Shown here: one piece after another, positions 18,015 through 26,491 of the stretch
Position numbering within the stretch: position 1 is the first letter of the stretch
Layout: each line of letters starts with the position of its first letter
Origin: Desulfuromonadaceae bacterium
GTDB lineage: Bacteria; Desulfobacterota; Desulfuromonadia; Geobacterales; Pseudopelobacteraceae
NCBI GenBank assembly: GCA_028687585.1
Contig: JAQTZV010000008.1
Span: forward strand, 62,001-126,000
Reading direction: 5' to 3'
Length of the DNA: 64,000 nt
Position numbers and translations under genes: made by a program
Notes under the pieces: generated by a model
Databases searched by the model: none
Seen by the model: only the letters and a program-made list of their open reading frames with translations
What the model was told of the DNA's origin: nothing

Positions 18015-18866
18015 TTAATTTATCACCATTACTTGCGGGGCCAGAATCTGCTTTAATTTAGACAAAGCCCGCTCTTCAATCTGCCGTATCCGTTCACGAG
18101 ATATCTGAAAATGATCCGCTATGTCCTGAAGTGTCAACGGCTCATCGCTTGTCACCCGATGCTCAATTATAAAACGCTCCTTCTCGTTTAATCCTTCCAA
18201 AGCTCTTTTTACGTGGAGTTTCAGTTCATGCTCCTGCTGATATGTATCCAGCAGCTCCTCCTGATTCATTCGATCATCTGCGATGGTTTCAAGAACCGTT
18301 ACGTTGTCGCTCTCGCCAATATAGCTATCAAGTGAAACTTCTCCTTTCATGCGCTGTTCCATATCAGTCACATCCTGATCAGAGACCTGAAGCATATGAG
18401 CAGTTCCGGCGATGTTCGGTTCATGCCCCGTCAACTGAAAGAGCTTTTCCTTTGCTTTGCGCAACCCATAGAACAGTTTCCGCTGTGCTTGGGTCGTTCC
18501 AATTTTCACAAGACTCCATGCGGAAAGAATGTAATTCTGGATATAGGCCCGAATCCACCATACGGCATATGAGATAAGGCGCACGCCCTTGTATGGGTTG
18601 AACTTCCGTACCGCAATCATCAGTCCGATGTTTCCCTCCTGAATCAGATCAAGCATCTTGAGACCATAATGACGATATTCTGATGCAACCTTGACAACAT
18701 ATCGAAGATTGGAAGTGATCAGCGTATGCGCCGATTCCAGACTCTTTTCCTCAAACAACCTCTCGGCATGGAAACGTTCTTCATCTTCATTCAGAATTTT
18801 GAATTGTCTGATTTCAGCCAAATACAGCGTCAGGCTGTCAGCTAAAACCGGGTAATTAGCGACCAT
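18015..18866 (-). CDS. rpoH: Heat-shock sigma factor RpoH (sigma-32)
   Basis: A 283-aa group 3 sigma factor. Region 2 has LITSNLRYVVKVASEYRHYG, DLIQEGNIGLMIAVRKFNP and YAVWWIRAYIQNYIL. The sigma-32-specific RpoH box is present as AQRKLFYGLRKAKEKL. Region 4 ends with LTLQDIADHFQISRERIRQIEERAL. It is divergent from three small heat-shock protein genes, which it probably controls. An AGGAGG precedes the start. Confidence 0.95.
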   Translation of the reverse strand: MVANYPVLADSLTLYLAEIRQFKILNEDEERFHAERLFEEKSLESAHTLITSNLRYVVKVASEYRHYGLKMLDLIQEGNIGLMIAVRKFNPYKGVRLISYAVWWIRAYIQNYILSAWSLVKIGTTQAQRKLFYGLRKAKEKLFQLTGHEPNIAGTAHMLQVSDQDVTDMEQRMKGEVSLDSYIGESDNVTVLETIADDRMNQEELLDTYQQEHELKLHVKRALEGLNEKERFIIEHRVTSDEPLTLQDIADHFQISRERIRQIEERALSKLKQILAPQVMVIN

Positions 18867-18924
18867 AACATACCTCCTGCATGAAGGTGATTTGCATTGG
18901 CACTCTCGCCTGTTGACTGCTAAA

Positions 18925-18953
18925 AATATAGCAACTATTGTTCAAGAAATCAA
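18925..18953 (-). promoter_or_regulatory. Sigma-70-type promoter of rpoH
   Basis: Minus-strand TTGATT (18953-18948) and TATATT (18930-18925) are separated by exactly 17 nt, about 60 nt upstream of the rpoH start. Confidence 0.5.
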
Positions 18954-19019
18954 GGGCAATAATTATATTATTAACAACAATACTAATATGTTAACTGCAT
19001 ATATTTTTGTGTATTCCCC

Positions 19020-19050
19020 CTTGATTTTTTTAAAAAGCTGTTTATCCATA
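19020..19050 (+). promoter_or_regulatory. Possible sigma-32 promoter of the hsp20 cluster
   Basis: CTTGATT (19020-19026) and TTATCCATA (19042-19050) loosely fit the sigma-32 pattern CTTGAAA / CCCCATnT with a spacer of about 15 nt, 35 nt before the first hsp20 start. Confidence 0.35.
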
Positions 19051-19084
19051 AGTCAGAAATACAAAATGAAAGGAGGTAATTCAC

Positions 19085-19534
19085 ATGGCAACCTGGGATG
19101 TTTTCAAAGAGCTGGACACGTTAAGACGGGAGATCGATGAAGCGGTTCGTGGCGCAGGTTACAATCGACAATTTGGTCCGACATTCCTTTCGCCGGTAAC
19201 AACCCGTCGTTTTCCAATGGTCAACTTCAGTGAAGATGAAGGGCATGTATACATCGAGGCACTGGTTCCCGGCGTAGATCCAAAAGATGTCGAACTTTCT
19301 GTGCTGCGGAACACTGTCACCGTCAGTGGTGAGCGTAAGCCGTTTGTCGAAAAAGAAGGGCAGATTGTGCATCGCTCTGAACTCGGTTCCGGCAAATTTT
19401 CCCGGACTCTGGAACTGCCGGTTGATATCGATCCTGAAAAAATTTCTGCCCAGTGCAAAGACGGTATCATGCAGATCACCCTGGCCAAGGCAGAACATGC
19501 CAAGCCGAAGAAAATTGAAATCAAGCTTTCGTAA
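19085..19534 (+). CDS. Hsp20/alpha-crystallin small heat-shock protein
   Basis: A 149-aa ATP-independent holdase. The alpha-crystallin domain runs from FPMVNFSEDEGHVYIEALVPG to the hallmark KDGIMQITLAKAE (A-x-x-x-n-G-v-L-type motif), with the oligomerising I-x-I replaced by IEIKLS at the end. It is preceded by a perfect GAAAGGAGGTAATT Shine-Dalgarno. First of three adjacent hsp20 genes divergent from rpoH. Confidence 0.9.
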   Translation: MATWDVFKELDTLRREIDEAVRGAGYNRQFGPTFLSPVTTRRFPMVNFSEDEGHVYIEALVPGVDPKDVELSVLRNTVTVSGERKPFVEKEGQIVHRSELGSGKFSRTLELPVDIDPEKISAQCKDGIMQITLAKAEHAKPKKIEIKLS

Positions 19535-19567
19535 ACAATCAAACCACTTGGAAAGGAGGTAATTATC

Positions 19568-19966
19568 ATGGCAGCAAACAGCTTGACGGAAAGAAATGAT
19601 GAACGGAATGTCCAGGCACGTGAAGAGACACGGTCGAACGAAAAATATATCCGCCCGGCGGTGAATATCATAGAGACCGAAGAAGGTCTTGTCCTTACCG
19701 CTGACATTCCCGGTGCATCTAAAGAGGCTCTCGATGTTAACGTCGAAAAAGGCATTCTGACCATCAACGCACCGGCACAGCACAGCATGTCGGGAACCTC
19801 TGCCTATCGTGAATTCGAACTTGCCAGTTACTACCGTCAGTTCACGATTCCGGAAAGTCTCGATCACGAAAAGGCAAAAGCAGAGTATGTTAACGGTATT
19901 CTGACTCTGCGGGTGCCCAAGGCGGAAGTTGCAAAACCGAAACGGATCTCCGTACAGGTTGGTTAA
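19568..19966 (+). CDS. Hsp20/alpha-crystallin small heat-shock protein
   Basis: A 132-aa small heat-shock protein. It includes IRPAVNIIETEEGLVLTADIPG, YREFELASYYRQFTIPESLD and the signature AEYVNGILTLRVPKAE, ending in ISVQVG. The same 14-nt GAAAGGAGGTAATT leader as the gene before it precedes its ATG, suggesting tandem duplication including the translation signal. Spacing to the previous gene is 33 bp. Confidence 0.9.
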   Translation: MAANSLTERNDERNVQAREETRSNEKYIRPAVNIIETEEGLVLTADIPGASKEALDVNVEKGILTINAPAQHSMSGTSAYREFELASYYRQFTIPESLDHEKAKAEYVNGILTLRVPKAEVAKPKRISVQVG

Positions 19967-19976
19967 GGAAAAGTGG

Positions 19977-20441
19977 GTGAAGTTGCCTGAAAAATGGAAC
20001 GAGGCGCTGGAGAGGGTTCACGACAAAGTCGGCCATTTCCTGAACAGGCTGGTGACATGGAAGAAACAGGAACAGTCACCGGAAAGGACCCTTTCAGAAT
20101 TCATGAAGCTTGGTAGCCCCCAGCTGGACATGCATGAGGCGTCTGATGAACTGATTGTCAGGGCCGAAGTACCTGGACTTAATAAAGATGACTTTTCAGT
20201 CATGCTTGTCGGCAGGCGGTTAACAATACATGGTGAAATGAAAGTCGTACGAGAACAGAAAGGAGGTGATGGGTGCCTTATTTCAGAATGCAGGTACGGC
20301 AGTTTTTTCCGCACTGTCCAGTTGCCGTACGATATAGATGAGAAGTTGATTACGGCGGAGCTCAAACACGGGGTCCTCACCACCCGGCTCCCCAAGCCGG
20401 AAAAGGAACAGCATACCCGCTATCGTGTACCTGTCTCCTGA
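19977..20441 (+). CDS. Divergent Hsp20-family protein
   Basis: About 154 aa. A basic/amphipathic N-terminus (VKLPEKWNEALERVHDKVGH) leads into a divergent alpha-crystallin domain: PQLDMHEASDELIVRAEVPGL, YGSFFRTVQLPYDID and AELKHGVLTTRLPKPE. GTG 19977 is chosen because an AAGGAA lies just upstream, immediately after the previous stop; the frame is open further back to 19929 but would overlap the second hsp20 gene. It ends at a strong terminator, closing the hsp20 operon. Confidence 0.8.
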   Translation: MKLPEKWNEALERVHDKVGHFLNRLVTWKKQEQSPERTLSEFMKLGSPQLDMHEASDELIVRAEVPGLNKDDFSVMLVGRRLTIHGEMKVVREQKGGDGCLISECRYGSFFRTVQLPYDIDEKLITAELKHGVLTTRLPKPEKEQHTRYRVPVS

Positions 20442-20458
20442 ACACATGAAGATGCACC

Positions 20459-20481
20459 GAGGGCCGCTTGATGCGGCCCTC
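20459..20481 (+). terminator. Intrinsic terminator of the hsp20 operon
   Basis: A perfect 9-bp stem (20459-20467 with 20473-20481), loop TTGAT, followed by ACTATTTT. Confidence 0.8.
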
Positions 20482-20681
20482 ACTATTTTGAGCATAGGAC
20501 ACCATTGCTAAACGTATGGCTCGCCTTGACGACTATCAGTTCGGTCAACCAATAAAGCTTTACATTCTGGCCAGTTCAGTGTTAGCCATTAAGGTAAGGC
20601 GGTCTGAGTATTTGATTTTTGACCGGGAGGATCTTCCGTGCAGAGACGTTTAACTGTTATTACCCTATAAAAAGCAGTAAT
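20482..20681. other. Gene-poor gap with one 45-codon open frame
   Basis: No recognised gene. An open frame from ATG 20516 to TAA 20653 encodes 45 residues with SSVLAIKVRRSEYLIFD. It has no ribosome binding site and no recognised family, so it may be a remnant. The palindromic CACGAA element begins at 20682. Confidence 0.2.
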
Positions 20682-20807
20682 CCACGAAAAGCACGAAATA
20701 CACGAACGAAATCAGAAAGACAAACAACTTCACGACGTAACCTGCTTGGTGAATCACTGTTTTACTGTAATGCTTTAATTTTTCGTGTTTTATCGTGCTT
20801 TTCGTGG
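20682..20807. repeat. Gene-free CACGAA palindromic element (MITE-like)
   Basis: The left end (20682-20706) is CCACGAAAAGCACGAAATAC followed by ACGAA. The right end (20782-20807) is its inverted copy with one extra base. Between them are about 75 nt without a gene. Similar CACGAA-type termini flank the two GxxExxY genes at 51.4-52.0 and 53.7-54.2 kb. The sequence just inside the left end (GAAATCAGAAAGA) also resembles that at 51441 (GAAAATCTGAAAGA). It looks like a gene-less member of the same family. Confidence 0.7.
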
Positions 20808-20830
20808 ACTCAAAAGCCGTTTTTAGGATT

Positions 20831-21053
20831 ACTGTTCCAACGGCAACGGTCTGATGGCTTACGGACGGGAGGTTGCCGCCCGAACCGAGCAACAGTGGCG
20901 CCCTATCAAGCATGTGCGCCGGATCAAGGCTGCCACGAGCGCTATCCCCGGTTCTTAGAATATGGCGAGGCTGAAAGTTGGCAGAAAGGGCTGGAAAGAT
21001 TGAGGCGGAAATATCCGAAAGAGGATTTCAGCGTAAACAAAGAGGGAAACTGA
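20831..21053 (+). pseudogene. Frameshifted remnant of an unrecognised gene, 5' end lost
   Basis: One frame reads CSNGNGLMAYGREVAARTEQ and WRPIKHVRRIKAA. After a one-base shift near 20936 another frame continues HERYPRFLEYGEAESWQ and LERLRRKYPKEDF to a stop at 21053. The two segments read as one protein broken by a frameshift. The 5' end is absent and the palindromic element sits immediately upstream. The stop is two bases before the thioredoxin start, with GAGGGAAAC between reading as its ribosome binding site. The family is not recognised. Confidence 0.45.
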
Positions 21054-21054
21054 C

Positions 21055-21498
21055 ATGAATGCTGTAAGCTACATCGTGAAATGCCCATTATGCGGCACCG
21101 GCAACCGTATCCCGGCAGATAAAGAAGGGCTCAAGGGACATTGCGGCAGTTGCAAGGCAGTCCTGCCGCCAATGTACTGTCATGCTCAGCAGATGACCGA
21201 CCGAACCTTCGACTCATTCATAAACTCCTATCCAGGCCCGGTTTTGGCGGAATTTTGGGCTCCTACTTGACCGCATTGCCATACGTTCGCACCGGTGGTG
21301 CGAACTCTTGCAGAAAAACTGGCCGGACAGGCGGCAGTATTACAGATCAATACCCAGGACAGCTCAAATCTGGCAACTCGCTTCGGAATCCGTGGTATCC
21401 CGGCAATAGTACTGTTGAAGCAGGGACGAGTTATAGATCAACTTCCGGGAGCTCAAGCGCTTGATGCTGTTATAGCGTGGTTCCGCCGGAAAGCATAA
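21055..21498 (+). CDS. Thioredoxin (TrxC-like) with in-frame UGA at the active site: probable selenoprotein
   Basis: Reads as one frame of 147 residues if TGA 21268-21270 (codon 72) is translated. The N-terminal CPLCGTGNRIP and CGSC form the zinc finger of TrxC-type thioredoxins. The thioredoxin fold follows: VLAEFWAPT, then UGA, then PHCHTFAPVVRTLAEKLAG, INTQDSSNLATRFGIRGIPA (cis-Pro) and VLLKQGRVIDQLPGA. The UGA falls exactly where the first Cys of the usual WCGPC stands, giving U-P-H-C with the resolving Cys kept. A hairpin of the bacterial SECIS type begins 14 nt after the UGA. The alternative is a nonsense mutation, but the position, the intact downstream frame and the hairpin all favour selenocysteine. 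Confidence 0.8.
21285..21305 (+). promoter_or_regulatory. Bacterial SECIS-like hairpin in the thioredoxin mRNA
   Basis: GTTCGCACC (21285-21293) pairs perfectly with GGTGCGAAC (21297-21305) around a GGU loop. The loop G lies 24 nt after the UGA, close to the spacing of the SelB-binding loop in known bacterial SECIS elements such as E. coli fdhF. The hairpin lies in the coding frame. Confidence 0.7.
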
Positions 21499-21714
21499 AA
21501 AGTTCTGCTTGATGTACCCGTTATCCTCCCAATTTTTGTGGAATTGCAGGATCTCGAATTTTAAGGAGTTTGCCTCTGGAATATCTTGTTTATGTCAAAA
21601 CTATGACACACCATCTCTTTTTCTATGCATATCTAACGCGTACAAACTAGTCGTTTAGTATCCCATTATCTTATAACACCCGTAAAATACAAGTGTATTT
21701 TGTGTTTTATGGGT

Positions 21715-21731
21715 ATGGTACAAATATTGCT
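21715..21731 (+). promoter_or_regulatory. Sigma-54 promoter of the diguanylate cyclase gene
   Basis: ATGGTACAAATATTGCT keeps GG (21717) and GC (21729) 12 nt apart and the TTGCT -12 element. It is weaker than the glnB promoter in the -24 box. The 14 nt from 21734 are nearly identical to those at the same position after the glnB promoter. Confidence 0.65.
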
Positions 21732-21800
21732 TGTGTGGTTGATTGTCAGCATCATGACAGAAAAAACGCAATAAGTGCCTAAAGTGAAATGGGGGCAGCC

Positions 21801-22880
21801 ATGTTAACAGAAAATTTTGACAAAACCGTACAGAGTGGAATCAAACTCAAGAATGGGAGTGCTGAAGAAACTAGCGCTCCCGAATACATGCATGCCCTAC
21901 TTGAAGAGGCGCGTTTCATCAGTAGTTTTATGGCAGCTGTCTGTACTTCTCTGGAAATTGACGATATCTGCTCAATCGCCGCCAGAGCTCTTTATGAGTA
22001 TTCCCCTTTTTACCGGATTGTCTTTACTTTTTCCTCAAATCCTGAGGTAAGAACCGTTACCATTTCACCGATGGTTCAGAAAGGAATTCTTGCTGCCAAA
22101 GCAAAAATTACTGTTGGGGCAATTTGCTCTCAGTCTGATGTACCAGAGAGTTCACTTGCCTCTGCCCACCTTACATTACCGGACAACATTGGTGCCATTG
22201 CCATTTATTTTAAGGCCGGGCAGGATAAAACCTTTTCCGAGTCACTTCTCGTTAGCGTGACAGCCTGTTTCAGTCAGACGATCAGGAATGCACAGGAACA
22301 TGGCAAGATGAAAGATCTGGCTATGCGCGACGGCCTTACGGAACTTTCAAACCGCAGAATTTTTGATGAGACTCTCGCCCAAAAAGTAAAATACCCGGAC
22401 ATGCATCCGGTTTCTCTCCTTATAATCGATTTGGACAATTTCAAACAGGTGAACGACACCTTTGGTCATCAAGCCGGTGACCAGGTGTTAAAGACTGTTG
22501 CGAAAATTCTTAAGGAGAGTTGCCGCGGGCAAGATCTGGTAGCCCGCTTTGGCGGAGAAGAGTTTGCCATTATTCTTTCGCAGACAAAAGCGGTGACTGC
22601 TCATGCTATTGCACAACGGATCAGAAACAGGTTGGCAAAAACCGTTTTCACCTTCGATGACCGACCGCTGCTCATGACCGCCAGTATAGGTCTGGCAACG
22701 TGTCATGAAGGAAGCTCCATCTTCACTGCCAATCTGGTAAAACAAGCTGACAGAGCTCTGTATCAAGCCAAGAGAACCGGCAAAAACAAGGTTTGTGTGT
22801 ACCCTGATGATTTGCTGAAAGTTGAAACAACCGGCTTTGGCGCGGATAATTATGGAGCGCTTACTTCCGCTCATTGTTGA
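21801..22880 (+). CDS. Diguanylate cyclase with N-terminal GAF-like sensor
   Basis: About 359 aa. The N-terminal 170 residues resemble a GAF-type sensor (SLEIDDICSIAARALYEYS). The C-terminal GGDEF domain is complete: DGLTELSNRRIFDE, LLIIDLDNFKQVNDTFGH with the metal Asp, and the active-site GGEEF. An allosteric I-site RGQD sits five residues before GGEEF, so product inhibition is expected. The ATG at 21801 follows GGGGG; an in-frame ATG at 21789 is possible. It is driven by a sigma-54 promoter, so c-di-GMP synthesis here is tied to an enhancer-binding protein. Confidence 0.88.
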   Translation: MLTENFDKTVQSGIKLKNGSAEETSAPEYMHALLEEARFISSFMAAVCTSLEIDDICSIAARALYEYSPFYRIVFTFSSNPEVRTVTISPMVQKGILAAKAKITVGAICSQSDVPESSLASAHLTLPDNIGAIAIYFKAGQDKTFSESLLVSVTACFSQTIRNAQEHGKMKDLAMRDGLTELSNRRIFDETLAQKVKYPDMHPVSLLIIDLDNFKQVNDTFGHQAGDQVLKTVAKILKESCRGQDLVARFGGEEFAIILSQTKAVTAHAIAQRIRNRLAKTVFTFDDRPLLMTASIGLATCHEGSSIFTANLVKQADRALYQAKRTGKNKVCVYPDDLLKVETTGFGADNYGALTSAHC

Positions 22881-23034
22881 GTCAATATGAAGTGCAGCGC
22901 TCAAAATGTCCTGGTAACGTTATTTGACAAAAAATGTGCTGCCTTGATTCTATCAGGAAACTAACTGTATTTTGCATTAAGTCGTTTAATATGTAATTAT
23001 ACAAAAAATATAATTTCTATTACACGGTGACATA

Positions 23035-25413
23035 ATGCTTCAGGTTAATACGACAGACCGTTTATTATTCAATTTGTGCATACTGCTGCTCCTCATTCTC
23101 TTCACCGGCTGCGCCGGGAAAGCGCTCCCTCCGGTAACAGTTAAAATCCCGACCCGGACCATCGATTACCAGAAAGAGGTAAAACCGCTGCTGGATAAGC
23201 GCTGCACAGTCTGTCACTCCTGCTACAACTCTCCCTGTCAGCTCAAGCTGGACTCATTTGAGGGGATCGACCGGGGGGCGACGAAACGCGCGATTTATAA
23301 CGCCGGGCGGTTGACAACCATGGAGCCGACCCGGTTGTTTACCGATGCCCAGACCACACAGGAGTGGCGCAAAAAGCAGTTCTTCAGCGTTACCGAGAGC
23401 AGTGTCGGTGACGGCTTGAACAACTCGCTGATGATCCAGCTGCTCTCCCATAAGATGAAAAACCAGAAGAGTACCGGCGAGTACAAGCCTGAAGCGGATG
23501 ACCTGACCTGTGCCGAAAATCGCGAAGAGTTGGGGGGATATCTGGAAAAGCACCCCAACAACGGTATGCCGTTCGGGTTTCCACCGCTGAAGCAGGACGA
23601 GTTCGAGACAGTCGCCGGGTGGCTCGTTCAGGGCGCCAAAGGACCTGATGCCGCCCAGCAGGAACTGCTCACGACACCGAAGCCGGCGGATGCCCTGGCC
23701 ATCGGAGAGTGGGAAGACTTTTTCAACCGCAACGATGCCAAGCACGCCATGACGGCGCGCTATATTTACGAACATCTCTTCCTTGCACATCTGAAATTCG
23801 GCACACCGACGGGCGAATTCTATGAACTGGTGCGCTCCACAACTCCGCCGGGCCAACCGATCAATCTGATCGCTTCTGTCCGTCCCTATGACGATCCGGG
23901 TGTGGCACAGGTGTACTACCGTTTCAGGAAAATCCACTCCACTATCGTCCAGAAGACCCATATGGTATTCGATCTTGATGATAGGCAACTCAAGCGATTT
24001 GACGAGCTGTTCATTCAGCCTGAATGGCTGCAGCCGCCGCACCTGATGGGGTATGACCCGAAACTGAGCTCCCGTCCGTTTGCTGTGTTCGAACAGATCC
24101 CTCCCCGTTCGCGCTACCAGTTTCTGCTCGACAATGCCCGCTACTCGATTATGACATTCATTCATGGTCCGGTCTGCAAGGGGCAGATCGCCCTCAACGT
24201 GATTGATGATCACTTCTGGGTGATGTTCATGGATCCCGATCACGATCTGAGTGTGCAATACCCGGCGTTTCTGAAGCTGCACGCTGACAAGCTTACCATG
24301 CCAATAGAGAGCGGCAGCGACCTGGGGCTGTTCTCGGCGCTTACCGACAAGCATCGTAACGCGGCGGTGGAGTTTTACAAAGCCCGGCAGGATTACTACA
24401 TGTCGCACAATTACACCGGCCTCGGAATTGACTCAATCTGGGCGGGAAGTCGACCCGGCGATGAACCGCTGCTCACCATTTATCGCCATTTCGACAGCGC
24501 ATCGGTGCATAAGGGAGCGCTCGGGAATCTGCCCAAAACTCTCTGGGTCCTCGATTATCCCCTGTTGGAGCGGATCTATTATGCCCTTGTTGCCGGATTT
24601 GACATTTACGGCACCGCCGGTCATCAACTGGCGGTTCGGCTGTATATGGACGAACTGCGTGTCGAAGGGGAGAGCTATTTCCTCGATTTTCTTCCTCCGG
24701 CTAAACGACAGGAGATCATGCAGTCGTGGTATATCGGCGAGAAACTGGAGAATATGCATTACTACCCGTCTGCTCTGCCGGCCCGGATCTCGTTCGTCAC
24801 CGCTGACCCCAAGCGCGAGTTTGTCGAACAAGTGGTGGACCGGCATCTGCTCCCGGCCAGTGGCATAAAGTTCGATCCGCTCAACTATCTACGGGCTGGT
24901 GAACAGTACCCTGTCATGCCAAAAGGATACAAAAGTGTGGATGACTATATAGGGGCATTCCGGGCTCTTTCTCAGCCTGGCACTCCGTTCGCCAGAGTCA
25001 TCAATGGTAACAACTCCAACCTTGCCTACCTGAGGATCCGCCTGAAGAACGGCACTAATGTGATCAGCAGTATGGTGGTCAACCGATGGCATGACAATGT
25101 GTCTTTCCTGATCAAGGAAGATGCCCATCTCGATGCGACAAAGGACAGTGTTGATTTTGTCGCTGGGCTGATAGGCTCATACCCGAATTATTTCTTTGAT
25201 GTCCAAGAAGAAGATCTGCCTGATTTTATCGACCTGCTGGCCCATTATGAAGATACCCCGAAGGAACTTGCGCGGTTGGCAAAATACGGGATAAACCGGG
25301 CGGACGACCGCTTCTGGGAAACCTACGACTGGTTTCAGCAGCGCTTCAACAAGGATGAGCCGGTGCGTGGAGGGCTTTTTGATTTAAACCGCTACTACTA
25401 CAGGGCCCTTTGA
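23035..25413 (+). CDS. cti: Fatty acid cis/trans isomerase with heme c motif
   Basis: A 792-aa periplasmic enzyme that converts cis unsaturated phospholipid acyl chains to trans, stiffening the membrane under solvent or heat stress. The N-terminus is a lipoprotein-like signal (LLLLILFTGC). A c-type heme motif CTVCH follows near residue 60, as in Pseudomonas Cti. The rest covers the family, including HFHxD-like and ARISFVTADPKREFVEQVVDRH blocks. It is longer than strictly needed but normal for the family. A long minus-strand open frame inside it is a codon-bias shadow. Confidence 0.9.
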   Translation: MLQVNTTDRLLFNLCILLLLILFTGCAGKALPPVTVKIPTRTIDYQKEVKPLLDKRCTVCHSCYNSPCQLKLDSFEGIDRGATKRAIYNAGRLTTMEPTRLFTDAQTTQEWRKKQFFSVTESSVGDGLNNSLMIQLLSHKMKNQKSTGEYKPEADDLTCAENREELGGYLEKHPNNGMPFGFPPLKQDEFETVAGWLVQGAKGPDAAQQELLTTPKPADALAIGEWEDFFNRNDAKHAMTARYIYEHLFLAHLKFGTPTGEFYELVRSTTPPGQPINLIASVRPYDDPGVAQVYYRFRKIHSTIVQKTHMVFDLDDRQLKRFDELFIQPEWLQPPHLMGYDPKLSSRPFAVFEQIPPRSRYQFLLDNARYSIMTFIHGPVCKGQIALNVIDDHFWVMFMDPDHDLSVQYPAFLKLHADKLTMPIESGSDLGLFSALTDKHRNAAVEFYKARQDYYMSHNYTGLGIDSIWAGSRPGDEPLLTIYRHFDSASVHKGALGNLPKTLWVLDYPLLERIYYALVAGFDIYGTAGHQLAVRLYMDELRVEGESYFLDFLPPAKRQEIMQSWYIGEKLENMHYYPSALPARISFVTADPKREFVEQVVDRHLLPASGIKFDPLNYLRAGEQYPVMPKGYKSVDDYIGAFRALSQPGTPFARVINGNNSNLAYLRIRLKNGTNVISSMVVNRWHDNVSFLIKEDAHLDATKDSVDFVAGLIGSYPNYFFDVQEEDLPDFIDLLAHYEDTPKELARLAKYGINRADDRFWETYDWFQQRFNKDEPVRGGLFDLNRYYYRAL

Positions 25414-25472
25414 TATGAGGAATCGGGCATTGCTAAAGAGAGAGAGAATCCATAAGTAATGAGAGGTATCAC

Positions 25473-26459
25473 ATGCTGATCCTTGCCGGAGACATCGGCG
25501 GAACATCCACGCGGCTCGCCTATTTCGACAGCACCGGCGGGACTCTGGAGCCGGTAGTCGAGGAGCGCTTCCCCAGTCGGGAGAGCGGGAGCCTGGAGGA
25601 GATCGTCAGCCGTTTTGCCGCCGAGCAGGGGCTGACTGCGGAGAGCGCCTGTTTCGGCATTGCCGGGCCGGTCCGCAATGGCCATGTCAGAACGCCCAAC
25701 CTTCCCTGGAGCATTGAGGCCACCGTGCTGTCCCGCATCCTCGGACTTCCGGCGGTGCGGTTGATCAACGATCTTGCGGCCAATGCCTACGGCATTGATC
25801 TCCTGGGGCCGGATGACCTGATAACACTCAACCCTGGTGTTCCGGATCCCACCGGTGCTATCGCTGTTGTTTCTGCCGGCACCGGGCTGGGAGAAGGCCT
25901 TGCCTACTGGGACGGCACTGCTCACCGGCCGCTTCCCAGCGAGGGGGGACATGCTGATTTTGCCCCCCGCAATGAGCTTGAGACGGAGTTGATGCTCTTT
26001 CTGCGCGACGAACATGGACGCGTGAGCACCGAACGGGTCGTCTCCGGTCCCGGATTCTGCAATATCTACCGTTTCCTGCGCGACGCCCGGCACCTTCCTG
26101 AAATCCCGGCGATTGCAGAGGCGATGCGCTTAGGGGATCCGGCTGCGGTCATTTCCCGGGCGGCCCTTGCAGGAGAGTGTCCACTCTGCGGTCAGGTCCT
26201 TGACCTGTTCGTTTCCCTGTACGGGGCAGAGGCGGGCAATGTTGCTTTGCGCGTGCTGGCCACCGGCGGTATCTACCTCGGGGGGGGCATTGCTCCGAAA
26301 ATTATTGAACGGCTGAAAGGGCCGGGGTTTATGATGGCCTTCTGTGCCAAGGGGCGTCTGAGCCCGCTTCTGGAGAATATCCCGGTTCGGGTTATTCTCA
26401 ATGACCGGACTGCACTGCTCGGCGCTGCGCGTTGTGCAGCTATTTCCGGACCGGACTAA
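25473..26459 (+). CDS. glk: Glucokinase
   Basis: A 328-aa ROK-unrelated bacterial glucokinase (Glk family), which phosphorylates glucose with ATP. It has the phosphate-binding LILAGDIGGTSTRLAYFD, LINDLAANAYGIDLL with the catalytic Asp, SAGTGLGEGLAYWDG, EGGHADFAPRNELE and a C-terminal GGIYLGGGIAPKI. ATG 25473 follows GAGAGG. It lies 60 bp after cti and shortly before the AI-2E transporter. Confidence 0.92.
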   Translation: MLILAGDIGGTSTRLAYFDSTGGTLEPVVEERFPSRESGSLEEIVSRFAAEQGLTAESACFGIAGPVRNGHVRTPNLPWSIEATVLSRILGLPAVRLINDLAANAYGIDLLGPDDLITLNPGVPDPTGAIAVVSAGTGLGEGLAYWDGTAHRPLPSEGGHADFAPRNELETELMLFLRDEHGRVSTERVVSGPGFCNIYRFLRDARHLPEIPAIAEAMRLGDPAAVISRAALAGECPLCGQVLDLFVSLYGAEAGNVALRVLATGGIYLGGGIAPKIIERLKGPGFMMAFCAKGRLSPLLENIPVRVILNDRTALLGAARCAAISGPD

Positions 26460-26491
26460 TTAACCGAATTAACCGGAGGAAAATTGCACCA

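Noticed and set aside
20258-20270. Perfect AAAGGAGGTGAT inside the third hsp20 coding region
   Set aside because: No start codon at a suitable distance opens a useful frame. It is more likely a coincidence of KGGD codons.
21055-21498. Simple nonsense-mutated thioredoxin
   Set aside because: The stop lies exactly at the first redox Cys position, the downstream half is intact with cis-Pro and a normal end, and a SECIS-like hairpin follows at the right distance. A random stop would be unlikely to meet all three.
23254-24408. A 384-codon minus-strand open frame inside the cis/trans isomerase gene
   Set aside because: Its product is low-complexity-like with high Arg and His, has no motifs, and mirrors the codon bias of the sense gene. 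It is treated as a shadow.
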